Source: Macrocystis pyrifera
Lineage: Eukaryota > Sar > Phaeophyceae > Laminariales > Laminariaceae
NCBI GenBank assembly: GCA_031763025.1
Contig: JASSKH010000003.1
Coordinates: forward strand, 310,001-374,000
Reading direction: 5' to 3'
Length of the DNA stretch: 64,000 bases
Positions 49,901-57,257 of the stretch are shown here, one piece after another (position 1 is the first letter of the stretch; every line of letters begins with the position of its first letter). The notes beneath the pieces are model-generated. The model saw only the letters and a program-made list of their open reading frames with translations. It had not been told where the DNA came from and ran no database searches. Made by a program: the position numbers and the translations under genes.

Positions 49901-52900
49901 CCCTCCACTGGTCCAAGAACAGGAACAGCCCTCCGATCGAGGGAACTAGAAGGGCCCTGATTGGTCAACATTACGGTTGTGGAAAACGATGCGGTTGGTG
50001 TGTGGTTGGTGGGTGAGGAATGGGTGTTGGGTCACTCTATGGTAAATGTTCGTTTATTTTTGTTGCCATACTGCTGTACCCCTCGGTAACATCACAACCA
50101 TATCTACGAGCGTATACAGCACTACCGCTGTCCCTATTAATAGCAACTCGCGCAGAAGGATACTTGGAACTGTCGTCAACTTGCGTGCGTTGCTGGGACG
50201 GTGGACAGAGGTGCAAGCTAGGCTCCGATAAACGTATCATGCACATATATGTGCGTACTGGTGTGTGATGTTCTCGACACTAAACCGTCCTTTGTACCCG
50301 TCGGCATTCAGCACACCCAGTGTCCGTGCCGATTCTTCAATCCTATCTATGAGAGATACAAGCTCTGTGGTCACAAAAACCACGACACATAAATACTACT
50401 GCGGTACATTGTAATGCAGAAAGGAGAGCAGGCAATGCAAAATCATGTCATCGGACTGGATATGACAGGATACAACAGGCATGGCATACACATTCTAGCA
50501 CGAATTTGGGTGGGCGACCACTGTTCTGCTGCTCTACTGCTTCTGCTTGGGCGACTTCTATAGTTCTGCTGTTTTACGGCTTGCTTGAAAACCCGGAAGT
50601 TTGTTTCACTGTAAGTATTTGAAAATTGAAATGGCGGTCGGACGACGGACCCAAATCTAGTACGTACACACGTACACACGCACTTGGCTAAGAAGACCTC
50701 CCAATATTTTTGGGCTCGGCGTAAATTGAAAAGTCGCGTTCGCTCGTAACAAAATCGTGCAATGCGTGCGCAATAGCGGCTGCTTCGTTCGCCAAAAAAC
50801 GGAGACAACGGTTATAGAGTAAACACCATCCACAGACAGCCGCCGGAATGTGAAGTCACCCGCGACTCTCGCGGTCTAAAACAACGCTGACTGCGTCGTC
50901 TTCCCCCCACGGCAGAAGTAACGGCAGTAGTGACTGACTGACTGACTGACTGACTGACTGACTGACTGACTGCTAATACAGCCTCCACCTCAACGTAGAA
51001 GCACAGCCCAAGACGTTGCCTGCGCCGTCTCCACTACCAGGCAGAAACAGAGCCCAACACGCTGACCGCGTCGCCTCCCTCTCCTCGGGCAGACGCAAAC
51101 AACACGCAACAAAGGACACGCCTAGACGCCGCTCTCATCAATCAATTCATTGTGGAAGCTTGGTCCGTCGTGGAAGGACACTCGCAGCCAAAAGCAAAGC
51201 CCGACACATGGACACACGGACTGCGTCGTCACCACGTCAAGGCAGAAAGAAGCAAAGCCTAATCCCAACACATGGACTGTGTCACGCCACCTTCATCCCC
51301 GGGCAAAAATGAAACAAGACGCAAGAAGGGACAGGTCTATACGTTGCTCTCACTCGTTACATCCCTTCCTTCCGTCGCCTATTCCGTCGCAAAAAATAAT
51401 TTCTCTCCCTCACTTCGTGTAGAACCCCAACCACTCGAAGTACATCCCAACGTAGGGTCCGAAGTACGAGTTGACCGCGGCCGGGGCCTCCTTGTAGCCC
51501 GCCTTCGCCACCCCTTCCAGCGCCTCCTTGTCGTGCAGAAGTGTCATCTGTACAAACCCATATTGATGCATACCATGCACATCATGACAGGCTCTGAGAG
51601 TTAAACCAGCATCCATTAATTTAGTACTGCATTGTACATGCACTTACCTGTAAAATCTGGCTCTAAATCCACGTGTGTTGTCTCCACGATGGGAGTGCGG
51701 TCCTTAAGGCCTAAAAAGGTTGATACTTCATCGGCAACATCATGTGTATTGTTTTATCTTCACCTCCAGAATGATTGGAGCATGCCTGTGTCGTGACCGC
51801 GGACTAGATTATAGCGACGAGTTGCCGTGAGGACAGCAAAAACAAGAACAACAACGTACAACCGCTTCCAAGTCACATCTGCAACGCAACATGTATATAC
51901 CAATTGAGAAAGCAGTATCGGCGACCTTTACTCAGCGCGACAACAAACAACTTCCCCGCACACGGAAAGAACTTCTCTACAAGAACACATTTGACACCCT
52001 GACAGTAACGCCTCCAGAGCTCTACAAGTGGGTGGGGGGACATAACGTTTGCGATGTCAGCAGCGCTCCAATGCACTCATGGTGACCAACTGCAAGAGAG
52101 CGTGGATCACTAGCAAGGCTTGCACCTCTCAGCAATACATGTGGAGACATAAATCCTTCACAGAAAGGCATAGATCCATCACAACATCGCAATGGCCAGC
52201 AACAGAAAAGCATGCATCAATCACACCAGGACAAACAGCAGCCAGAACAACACACGGACAAATCTCAAGGAGCCGTACATCATGCACAACAAGACACGAA
52301 CCAATCACAACAACGCACGAACCAATCGCAACATGGCAACAACCAACCACAACGATGCATGGATGATCCAATCACAAGCCCCCGCGTCGCGCAATCAGAG
52401 ACAATGAGCGGTTATCACCTCAGCATACAAGACGCCGGAGCGCATAATGACATGGACCGCGTCGGCGCAAAGCTGTGACACCTCGCCCGACGTGTAATCT
52501 CCCCTGGCCTTGGCAGGCAGGTTCTGTTCGACTGCAGATTTGACCATGAGCTTAGGCCCCATGCCCAGCACCATCGTCATCGTCGGCGGGACCACGTCCT
52601 CGTGCAGCATGGCCTGACAAACGTCGGTGGAGGGCGGATTGTGAGGCGACAAAGAGGACCTGCAGACGATTATGTACGTTTCTGGACACAGCAGTGGTAT
52701 GGCACCCCGATTTAAGAGAGGGCAAGTACAAAAAATAGTGCAGTTAAGAAAGTGAGGGCACAAAGGCTGGACACGCCTGCACTCGAAAAAGCTGAATATT
52801 TCCCATGTGCAGGAGAGAGAAGGCTATAGTCAAGAGAGGTGTTTTCGGTCCGTGCCACGACTCCTCTCTCAAAAGGGGTAGCCACTATTAATACTGTGAT

Positions 52901-54185
52901 GTGAAGGTTTCATTAAAATATCGCCGTGACGCAATTTGGAACATCGATTGACCACTATCTGCCACGGCTACAATGTATTCAAAACTCACCCTCTACTAGT
53001 AATATGAGTCGAGGACAAAACGACACGCAGATACTGTATATACGTACCCGGTTAATGTTCCGAATGACGATTTGACAAAAAAAACTATACCGATTTATTG
53101 TCATCTACCAGGACTATGAATAATTATATCATCCGGTAGCTGTACATCAGACAAGGTCGTTTCGAAATAAAAGGTACCACTGTTTCTCGTTTTCGTGTAT
53201 ACGACGCTTGACAAAAGCGCTACCACCCACTGACAGTCTTCTTGAGAAAGGAACAAAAACAGCCAAGGAAAAAAAAAACGGATAAACAAAAGCAAAACCC
53301 CTGCCGTCAGCATACTCATACTTGCACGCGTAAAGGAGACAAAAATCAGCCAGAGCTCAGGCAAGCATCAACTTAGCAAAGCGCTCCCAAACGAGCCCAA
53401 TCACGATACCATCACATCATACTAAACCATGCAAAAAAAAACACACACACACACACACACCACAACCCCAAGCACAGCGCAATAAACCTCCTCACCAAGT
53501 GCACAACGAAGCCTCTCGTTCTGAGGTTCAGCATGGCCGCGTCCGGGTCACCCTTGACCCCCATCATGACGATCGATGGAGCTCCGTACACGGGCCCGCC
53601 AGCCACCGTCCTCGGCTTCGGAGGCACAGGGGCGGCGGCAGAAGCCGCCCCTCCCGCGGGGACATTACCCGACCCTTGACCCCCAGCAGCAGTAGCAGTA
53701 GCAGCAGCGGCGGTAGCGTTGGCGGCGGGCTTCACCGCTGATTGGGACGGGAGGGTATCCGTGGTGCCTGCAGGGGCCCTGGTTGCTCGTGACGGCAATA
53801 TTGCCGGTGCGGCAGATGTTACCGCCGCAGAAGCACCAGCACCCACAGGGGGCGCCACCGCTGCAGAACGACGAGGAGGGACCGGGGGGGGCGGCCCCAC
53901 GGCATGCTCAGCCTCCCCCCGGGTTACCCCTCTGTTGGACGGGCCAGCGCTGTCGGGACTGCTGGGAGAAGAGGAGGAGAACTTGATGGGCATGGAGGGC
54001 ATGAAGCTGGGCTTCGACGACTTGCGAGACTTCACAGACCCAGGCGACTTGGTGCTCTCGTCATCATCGCTGCTGGAGCTTGAGTTGCTTCGCTTAAAAG
54101 GGTTGTGCAGCTTCTTCGAGATACGCGAGGAGAAACTCTTCTTTTTCGGCAGTCCTCCTGATTCGCAGCCGCTGGTGTCTGACAT
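21640..54185 (-). CDS. anoctamer (TMEM16)-SMP-C2-C2 fusion protein, 23 exons
   Basis: The exon chain is listed separately and totals 4,080 coding bases (about 1,359 codons). Approximate residues: 1-205 disordered, basic and Ser/Pro-rich; 205-760 anoctamer, with its N-terminal cytosolic domain and about ten membrane helices; 795-830 hydrophobic hairpin; 855-1056 SMP lipid-transfer domain; 1057-1170 C2 with Ca2+-type Asp loops; 1240-1359 second C2, degenerate. Known family roles: anoctamers are Ca2+-activated lipid scramblases or channels; extended synaptotagmins use an ER hairpin, SMP and C2 domains to move lipids at ER-plasma membrane contacts. Inference: one polypeptide combining both activities at membrane contacts. 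Nearly all joins are GT-AG with matching phase, mostly phase 0. Uncertain points are the start of exon 5, the acceptor of exon 18 and the C-terminus. Two adjacent genes remain possible, but the anoctamer-to-hairpin join is in frame and no stop or promoter separates the two halves. Confidence 0.78.
22016..22092. mobile_element. hairpin repeat D, copy 1
   Basis: GCTGCAGTCCCGTTTGGGGA is inverted relative to AACGGGACTGCAGTCCT, with a short spacer. Lies in intron 22 of the large gene. Confidence 0.6.
22977..23178 (-). CDS. fusion gene exon 22: C2B core
   Basis: Acceptor CTTTATAG, donor AAG|GTATGG. Encodes GVKPGDRYVSVICGNTKRKT, a charged middle and VEILLKEKENIGNDKCLGSF. The C2 pattern is clear, but the loop Asp residues are mostly replaced (GDRYV for SDPYV), so Ca2+ binding is unlikely. 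Confidence 0.85.
23761..24030 (-). CDS. fusion gene exon 21: interdomain linker and C2B start
   Basis: Acceptor GTGTCAG, donor TGCAA|GTGAGT. Completes the first C2 (FVPLASG), then an acidic linker (DEDVIVDAGGDDVTDD) of about 65 residues and the first strand of a second C2 (MGVVSVMGIECK). Confidence 0.85.
24041..24245. repeat. intron 20 minisatellite
   Basis: About four imperfect units around AATGGTGATTGGGGGAGCTA. The array starts about 10 bases from the exon 21 acceptor. Confidence 0.7.
24610..24870. repeat. GATC/AGATCTA-rich block, intron 20
   Basis: Clusters of GATCATCTAGAGATAGATC-type sequence. Similar blocks occur at 29395-29640, 45080-45115 and 47815-47965. Confidence 0.6.
24908..25068 (-). 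CDS. fusion gene exon 20: C2A Ca2+ loop 3 and end
   Basis: Acceptor CCATAG, donor GCCAC|GTGAGT (phase 2). Encodes VLELSVYDRDTGPGDDDFLG, with the Asp cluster of a Ca2+-binding loop, then the closing strand GSLLLKAT. Confidence 0.93.
25510..25835. repeat. intron 19 repeat, about 98-bp period
   Basis: TGGCCTGCCAAAAACCTA-type blocks recur near 25562, 25660, 25757 and 25808. Confidence 0.65.
26813..26943 (-). CDS. fusion gene exon 19: C2A core
   Basis: Acceptor TTTACAG, donor GAG|GTACGG. Encodes KSDPYVKMKL (Ca2+-ligand Asp in SDPY), then KKRTLKPRYDETFDLLV, matching the C2 pattern T-x-x-P-x-W/Y-x-E-x-F. Confidence 0.95.
27590..28025. repeat. intron 18 minisatellite
   Basis: More than ten imperfect units of about 30-45 bases built on ATAGTCGGCGACTTATAGTC and AGCCAACTATATA. 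A stray unit lies at 28547-28575. Confidence 0.85.
28611..28656 (-). CDS. fusion gene exon 18: first strand of C2A
   Basis: Encodes LTLVGCDNLRAADIGG. The donor GGCG|GTGAGA (phase 1) matches exon 19. The acceptor is uncertain: 28656 (CTGCAG) keeps phase 0, while 28693 has a better pyrimidine tract and adds PYKTRSQPGVLQ but would need a phase-2 partner. A tiny linker exon may be missing. Confidence 0.75.
28685..29330. repeat. intron 17 repeat, three long units
   Basis: Blocks with GGTCAGA(C/T)..CGGCCAGA..CCGG.. GTGG(T/A)GG appear near 28685-28795, 28835-28935 and 29235-29325. The first abuts the exon 18 acceptor region. Confidence 0.6.
29486..29535 (-). CDS. partial duplicate of exon 17 end (pseudo- or alternative exon)
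   Basis: Encodes YAAKFPMPIVDGQDLI followed by the same GTGAGTT donor as exon 17 (FPAKLPVPILDGQDLI). Differences are conservative. The frame is open from exon 17 through this copy and the donors are 171 bases (57 codons) apart, so retention of the interval keeps frame. A TAG acceptor just upstream would not keep phase on its own. Confidence 0.55.
29657..29869 (-). CDS. fusion gene exon 17: SMP domain C-terminal part
   Basis: Acceptor TTGCAACAG, donor ATC|GTGAGT, 71 codons. Encodes FGAVVLTFMEKPFINFQF, an MSIGPGDMNV loop and a closing helix ending PILDGQDLI, all typical of SMP domains. The last 16 or so codons are duplicated 171 bases downstream. Confidence 0.93.
30424..30536. mobile_element. 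hairpin MITE, family A copy 2
   Basis: The ends TTTACGGGGGGCCATAGTAA and TTACTATGGTCCCCCGTAAT are inverted. The core is ACCTATATATTTCCATG. It lies in intron 16. Confidence 0.85.
31140..31825. repeat. intron 16 minisatellite, eight units
   Basis: Units of about 60-70 bases contain GGCGGTCAGTCAAGGGGTC and AAACCGCGGTCTCC. They start near 31147, 31209, 31470, 31545, 31614, 31676, 31740 and 31797. The last runs directly into the exon 16 donor. Confidence 0.88.
31826..32011 (-). CDS. fusion gene exon 16: SMP domain core
   Basis: Acceptor GTGCTCAG, donor GTG|GTGAGG, 62 codons. Encodes DDTVVLDIDIRWAGNAEF, the most conserved SMP strand, and RMRVELTPLVPV, matching the family segment G-x-x-R-V-x-L-x-P-L. 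The donor abuts a tandem repeat array. Confidence 0.95.
33150..33690 (+). pseudogene. 3' end of a LINE reverse-transcriptase ORF
   Basis: The plus frame reads LREGIGMKTYLHGPMDFA from about 33170, then CPCGKAIESRTHIVGEC. The latter is a Cys/His zinc-finger-like tail typical of non-LTR retrotransposon polymerases. It continues AILGDRWWPQEAKQEGDK and ends early at a TAG after NLWK (33576-33578). The frame beyond stays coding-like (RNERPIVGGVSIRSRNG) to a TGA near 33688. Upstream frames are broken. It is a 5'-truncated, dead copy within intron 15, inserted antisense to the host gene. A poly-C run follows. Confidence 0.7.
34180..34410. repeat. CAGCACA-type low-complexity array, intron 15
   Basis: Loose repeats of (A)CACAGCACA and CGGCACAT. 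A similar array lies at 46005-46200. The open minus frames here are translations of the repeat. Confidence 0.65.
34471..34605 (-). CDS. fusion gene exon 15: SMP domain
   Basis: Acceptor TCTGTACAG. Encodes IQPILDTYRPPGISALGFRK, then VSLGTIPPK, matching the SMP F-x-x-I-x-L-G-x-x-P-P pattern. The donor AAG|GTGCGC is chosen because it rebuilds PPK-IVGV; the frame stays open a little further. Confidence 0.9.
35020..35109 (-). CDS. fusion gene exon 14: start of SMP domain
   Basis: Acceptor CGAGACAG, donor AAG|GTATTT, 30 codons, phase 0. Encodes WYTDSEVERVGWMNKTLEK, the E-Syt/tricalbin signature (ExVEWxNxxLxxxW) that begins the SMP domain. Confidence 0.92.
35696..35813 (-). CDS. fusion gene exon 13: second half of hairpin
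   Basis: Acceptor CGTACAG, donor CAG|GTCTCA. Encodes LELSALWVLPTAFVFVSYLQ, then HKKDSSDKA. Together with exon 12 this forms a hydrophobic hairpin like the ER anchor that precedes SMP in extended synaptotagmins. Confidence 0.82.
36181..36234 (+). repeat. telomere-like (GCTAGG)9, intron 12
   Basis: Nine perfect tandem hexamers, equivalent to CTAGGG, a one-base variant of the TTAGGG telomere repeat. It is preceded by three AGAAAGCAC units. It is interstitial, not a chromosome end. Confidence 0.92.
36368..36540 (+). repeat. dispersed repeat B, copy 2
   Basis: Nearly identical to 2928-3100. Its end lies about 60 bases from exon 12. Confidence 0.8.
36603..36754 (-). CDS. fusion gene exon 12: linker and first half of membrane hairpin
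   Basis: Acceptor TGACTCCCAG joins exon 11 in phase 0. Encodes a linker (ASEKSANSFGSLLAG..) and the hydrophobic MWHLPLAVVPFLVAW. The donor ATG|GTCAGT leaves phase 2, which exon 13 completes exactly. This is the junction between the anoctamer and E-Syt halves. No Met suitable as a separate start lies inside the exon, though the frame is open upstream into the intron. Confidence 0.8.
36770..37460. repeat. intron 11 degenerate array
   Basis: Short units of the type CGGTAACAGCGGTAAAAACA over almost 700 bases. It fills most of the intron between the anoctamer and hairpin exons. Confidence 0.75.
37800..37964 (-). CDS. fusion gene exon 11: anoctamer TM10 and C-terminal helix
   Basis: Acceptor CTGTCAG, donor CCC|GTGAGT, phase 0 at both ends. 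Encodes VVLVVVAEHVLFLLRAIFSG, the family last helix with the conserved EH, then VDKVPRAVREAQ and a charged coil. Reading through the donor meets a stop after 7 codons, so a retained intron would give an anoctamer-only product. Confidence 0.9.
38085..38265. repeat. intron 10 short array
   Basis: Several units with ATCA(T/C)(C/A)AAGATG, GACATTCAAGCG and TATCGCAA. Confidence 0.55.
38941..39102 (-). CDS. fusion gene exon 10: anoctamer TM8-TM9
   Basis: Acceptor GAGTGCAG, donor ACG|GTAAGG, 54 codons. Encodes EASIGAWQLCLEMIGVVACL, corresponding to the family segment IGxW followed by helix 8. It continues TNLLLAVMVSQNV. A Glu in this helix may supply a Ca2+ ligand; alignment would be needed to confirm it. 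Confidence 0.92.
39106..39330. repeat. intron 9 minisatellite
   Basis: Units of about 25 bases (GACGGTTTCGCATTCGGCAT) fill nearly the whole 263-base intron, starting 4 bases upstream of the exon 10 acceptor. Confidence 0.85.
39366..39494 (-). CDS. fusion gene exon 9: anoctamer TM7
   Basis: Encodes VLQFGYISMFFVVFPLAPFF, then AILNNIWEFKLDLSK and KTRRPQ. FPLAP, NNxxE and RRP are the strongest anoctamer signatures. The acidic positions typical of the helix-7 Ca2+ site are present (E and D in WEFKLD). Donor CAG|GTGAGC, phase 0. Confidence 0.95.
40312..40425 (-). CDS. fusion gene exon 8: loop before TM7, GC donor
   Basis: Acceptor TTTCGTGCAG, 38 codons ending SEYLEM. The donor is ATG|GCAAGT, a GC donor with otherwise perfect consensus. 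It is required to join in frame to VLQFGY in exon 9 and so rebuild the family motif YLEMVLQFGY. Confidence 0.85.
40560..40710. repeat. intron 7 CTATCCAGAGGGTAGAT repeat
   Basis: Three clear units near 40590, 40638 and 40690, plus a partial one near 40550. Confidence 0.7.
41499..41687 (-). CDS. fusion gene exon 7: anoctamer TM5-TM6
   Basis: Acceptor CTCACAG, donor AAC|GTGAGA. Encodes MFAFQFVNSYCALLYVGFW, matching the family FQFVNxY motif of helix 5. A shortened loop follows, then a helix-6 segment with a run of five Met and KQFVAQVVEMYQP. The Glu before the Pro aligns with the helix-6 Glu that helps bind Ca2+ in family members; the nearby Asn seems replaced by Gln or Ala. Confidence 0.9.
42790..42885. 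repeat. dispersed repeat C, copy 1
   Basis: Related to 50275-50380. Shares AGCACACCCAGTG(G/T)CCGT-type sequence, a GAGAGATA block and CTCTGTGGTCACA, with changes. Confidence 0.55.
43305..43463 (-). CDS. fusion gene exon 6: anoctamer TM4
   Basis: Acceptor TCTCACAG, donor AAG|GTGAAA, 53 codons, phase 0. Encodes helix 4 (LLLYSGVPIVASFVYDFLA), then LNDFEDHPTAVRKKNALIIK. The latter matches the family loop with L-T-x-W-E-N-H and the Lys before helix 5. Confidence 0.88.
43743..43903. mobile_element. foldback element (about 45-bp inverted repeat)
   Basis: The left arm GCCAAAATCAGGTATACCTG..TTTCGTGCCAAAA pairs with the right arm TTTTGGCACGAAAAGG..AAGGTACACCTGATTTTT. The loop is about 60 bases. It lies in intron 5. 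Probably a MITE of a different family from the TATTACGGGGG elements. Confidence 0.65.
46005..46200. repeat. CAGCACACAGA-type low-complexity array, intron 5
   Basis: Loose CACACAGCACGCA units. The Cys-rich minus-strand frames are translations of the repeat. Confidence 0.7.
47448..47564 (-). CDS. fusion gene exon 5: anoctamer TM3
   Basis: Donor GCTGAG|GTAAGA is clear. The acceptor is not: candidates lie between 47545 and about 47576, and 47564 is chosen because it keeps phase 0 with exon 4. Encodes FSPSPAGKL, comparable to the family TGK segment, then helix 3 (MTVPIILAAIYVVIRVM). Confidence 0.7.
48462..48572. mobile_element. hairpin MITE, family A copy 3
   Basis: Starts AGTATTACGGGCGACCATC and ends GGCCCCCGTAATAGTA. 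The core is AACTATATATTTCGC. Lies in intron 4. Confidence 0.8.
49396..49506. mobile_element. hairpin MITE, family A copy 4
   Basis: Starts CTATTACGGGGGTCCATAG and ends CTATGGTCCCCCGTAATAA. Lies in intron 4, about 0.8 kb from copy 3. Confidence 0.85.
49737..49956 (-). CDS. fusion gene exon 4: anoctamer TM1-TM2
   Basis: Acceptor CAATCAG restores phase. Encodes helix 1 (LLVPSIGGLFLFL) and helix 2 (VLIMVWTALFLDLWRRRNS), the latter matching the family pattern W-x-T-x-F-L-E-x-W-K-R-R. It continues to AFRWGVDGVEDRE. The donor is placed at AAG|GTGCGT; the frame stays open 15 codons further, so the true donor may be slightly downstream. Confidence 0.9.
50878..51312. repeat. intron 3 minisatellite with (TGAC)n
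   Basis: Five imperfect units of about 80 bases share AACACGCTGACCGCGTCGCC and GGCAGAAA. A perfect TGAC tetramer run at 50931-50972 interrupts them. Confidence 0.75.
51414..51547 (-). CDS. fusion gene exon 3: anoctamer TM1 entry
   Basis: Acceptor TGTACAG, donor ACGAA|GTGAGG (phase 2). Encodes SYFGPYVGMYFEWLGFYTK, the hallmark motif just before and into anoctamer helix 1. Confidence 0.92.
52135..52405. repeat. intron 2 degenerate array
   Basis: Units of the type AACCAATCACAACAACGCAC. It ends within about 15 bases of the exon 2 donor. Confidence 0.65.
52419..52613 (-). CDS. fusion gene exon 2: anoctamer cytosolic domain
   Basis: Acceptor TTTGTCAG, donor GAG|GTGATA, 65 codons, phase 0 at both ends. 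Contains TMTMVLGMGPKLMVKSA followed by a charged stretch, which fits the second half of the anoctamer N-terminal domain. It has weak intrinsic similarity and is assigned mainly by position and frame. Confidence 0.65.
53496..54185 (-). CDS. fusion gene exon 1: disordered N-terminus and start of anoctamer cytosolic domain
   Basis: The ATG at 54185 starts MSDTSGCESGGLPKKKSF. The frame is open upstream, so an earlier start is possible. About 200 residues of low complexity follow: a basic KKLHNPFKR patch, Ser runs with acidic phospho-type sites, PPPPVPPRR (an SH3-ligand type motif) and Ala/Thr tracts. Order returns at SIVMMGVKGDP..LNLRTRGFVV, the first strand-helix of the anoctamer dimerisation domain. 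Donor TTG|GTGAGG, phase 0. Confidence 0.82.
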
Positions 54186-57100
54186 GCTTGGGGGGGCTTG
54201 CGCCGTCCGCAGGGACGCCACGAGGTGGTGGACGCCAGGGAGCCGGAGCAGAAGATCGCGAACAGCGGCACAAAAGGAGGTAGCGCAAAAACAGGCGATG
54301 GTTACAACCTGGTATTTGAATAAAAGATGAAAATTGTCAGTCAAAAAGCAACTAGTTCCTATTTTTAGGCTGGCACGAGTCCAAAGGGAGAACTGCTGCC
54401 CTGCTTAGGCTGGACCGGTCCACGAATGAGAGATGGGAGGCCACACTACGGGGCAGCTGTATCCGTGAGGCACTGCTGCTGCACACACGAAAACGGAAGT
54501 AAACTTGAAACACCTTCATCTCGAGTATGCGAGCACTCGTACTGGTGCTGTCTTTGTGTTCCTAGCCAAAATCCATGGAATTTAGCGAGAAAAGTAAAAC
54601 GGGGCTGCTTGATTCTTGGAGCTTTCGTTTATTGCTGGGTTTCCCGACAACGGGCAAGTGAAACGTCCCAACACATAAACAATATATATGCATATTATAG
54701 GGTCGTCCCTGTCTGTGGCAACGGGAATAGTTCAGCCGTCTTGGTCACAGCAGTTTTCATCTCGGGCGTCTGTTGACACTACACTAGTCAGAAACGGTGC
54801 TATGGATTTTATTTGTAGTAGCATTAATAGTTTGCCACCTCATACGCTGACTAGCAATAATCGTTCGACCATGAACAATATTTCATACCTGGTACCGTAT
54901 ATACTGCTGTATATACCAATGTACTGTGTATATTGTACGGTATGGAATATCAGTATGCTGCAGTATCATGTCTATTCTACAGAGCAGTCGTGTAACTGCC
55001 GCTACTGCCGTCTGTAGTGCGTGTCAGACCAATCCACCATGTATTCACGAATACATACACCAGCCGTTGCCGGCACACCGTTATATAATACTTGCTACCT
55101 CGTAACATATATACATACTTGTATGTATGATGCATACAATATGTATGATATACACGGACCTGGTTGAGTTTTCAAGTTGCGGCGTTTAACGTGAACTTCG
55201 GTTTGTACACTTGCCGCGAATCTCACATTTAACACTGGAACCAACTTCGACAAGATATGCTCCCGTGCGTACCAGTACCCAGTACAGCAATAGGTGCTCG
55301 TTCCGAAGAGATCACGAGGACCGTGCCTGGCTTCAGGTACTGTATGTAGTAAGGAACTCAAGGCATTGAGGTATGAATGTTACTCGTACCAGTATGTCGT
55401 ACGAGCACGCGCTGCTGCTGGTGTATTTACCGGTAGCTGGCGTGTTGCCGTGCACGAAAGTAGCATCAATAATGGTCTATTTTTAGATGCTACGAAAGAC
55501 GACATGTAAAAAACATACTGGTACCTCTATGACGCCGTCATGATACTGCTGTTAGCGACCTCTGGACTCTGAAAGCATGCTGACCTATCTATCGTCTCTA
55601 CCGGTACTGTACCTAACAAGAGAACTTGACACGCTATGGCTCTTAATCCTGTTGCCTGCTGGTAGCCGAAAACTACGCCAACTGACTAAGTACCAGTACA
55701 CCCATACATGGGGTATTGCTCATCTACTGCGGTATACACACATCATGTAAACCAACACAGCAGCCTTAATAATTCGCTTTTGACGCAATACGGCCTTCAG
55801 CTTGTGTCGTACGAAAGATCGTACCCCTCTCGCCGGGAACACAATCTCCGTTTGTAGTCTAGCACTAGTACAAAACGATCATTACAATCTCGATCAGAGT
55901 GGGAACTGCTACCACAGTATGAATGTACTACCAGTACACCACTATTACCGTTACCAGTTGATAACGTAATACTGCTCTGTATAGCAGTACTGTAGTTTAG
56001 ATTGTTTTTGGGACACAACAACTGACAAGTCAAAATAGGGGCCAAAACACTGACGAGCTTGGTGTGAGCGCGCATCACTCCTACTGTACTGCTTTACCAC
56101 CACCACAACACAGCAGTTCAACCCAACCGCGAGGAAACCAACAAACTTTCATGAAATCCGTTTTTCCTATGGATAATTTGATAATTTAAGAGTCAACACA
56201 TACAGCCACGGCGGTACCAACTGCCAGCGCGTGAAACAAAATATTTAGCGATTTCGCGACATTTTTGTGCTGGTGGCTCGCAACTTCGAGCTCACGAAGA
56301 GGCACCTCGTGAGTCGTTTCAGGCTGTTTACGACTGCTGCCTGAAGCACCTGACGCCCTCACACACCCCACAAAGAGCGTGCCTCAACTCAGTTTCGTGG
56401 GCAGTGGTTGCTTGCGGAGAGCTCTAGTTGTTTGCAGGTGAAGTGTAAACCTGAATTTCACTTACAGACAGAGCAGTAGGGCTTGGTTTTCGTCTCATTT
56501 TATGGCTTCCGGATTTCGAACAATTTCGACCACTGCAGCACCCCAAACTCTAGGCGTAGACCTCCGTTGAGAACCTGCGGGCTGCCAGTCTCGAGAGAAT
56601 CACAAGCTGCTATAGTATTACGGCGGTTGACCGGATCATTTACAAGTTTGTCACAGTTGTAGATGCGACACCAAGCTTCCACACCCGCTCTCTGCTATTA
56701 TAGGGCTCGAATCAGCCGAAGGTCCACCGGAAGCGCGCCAATATTGCGGCGTAACTAACTGTGCCGAAAAAATATAGAGAGAATAGAGTCACCCGGACAC
56801 CCGGAGATGGGGGTGGACAAGTGCCACCGCAGCCTCAAGTCAGTCACTTTCCGGAAGTGTCGACTATCCGACCGAATTGGGTTCGTTACTGGTAAGTAGG
56901 AAGGCTTGTTGCCTGCGCGATACAGCTTTCCTGCGAGAATCACCGTGGACAGCAGTGACATCGTGTAGTGACGCGGGGCTCCCAAAAGGTCTAAGCCTTT
57001 TGTTCTCCAATGGAATGGCATACAGACTGCAGTGCAAGGTCCGCACGTAAGAAATACTACACTGTTAAGAAATTGAGCCTCGGTTCTTGTCCAAAAAATA

Positions 57101-57250
57101 TGGAATTCGGTGTTAGCTTTACAGCTCACATTGGCCAATTAAGATTGGGAATGTCAAGATACGAAACAGCAGCGATCAACGTCCACACAATTTATAGATA
57201 CGTAGGGAATGTAACGAACGCCGCCGTTGGGACGGGTTGCTGCTACGGTA
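54186..57250. other. intergenic, nothing recognised
   Basis: Region upstream of the large gene. It should hold that gene's promoter and 5' UTR, but no TATA-type or other core element is convincing. TACTGCTGTA, TACCTGGTA and related words are frequent. Confidence 0.45.
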
Positions 57251-57257
57251 GAAATAC

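Noticed and set aside
52419-52613. Weak resemblance of exon 2 to an ABC-transporter membrane segment (TSGEV..L..DA)
   Set aside because: Frame, phase and position place it in the anoctamer cytosolic domain; no other ABC motif is present.
53719-54330. 203-codon plus-strand ORF
   Set aside because: Antisense shadow of the low-complexity exon 1 of the large gene.
56755-57138. 127-codon minus-strand ORF
   Set aside because: No recognised motif and no exon partners; left as unsupported.
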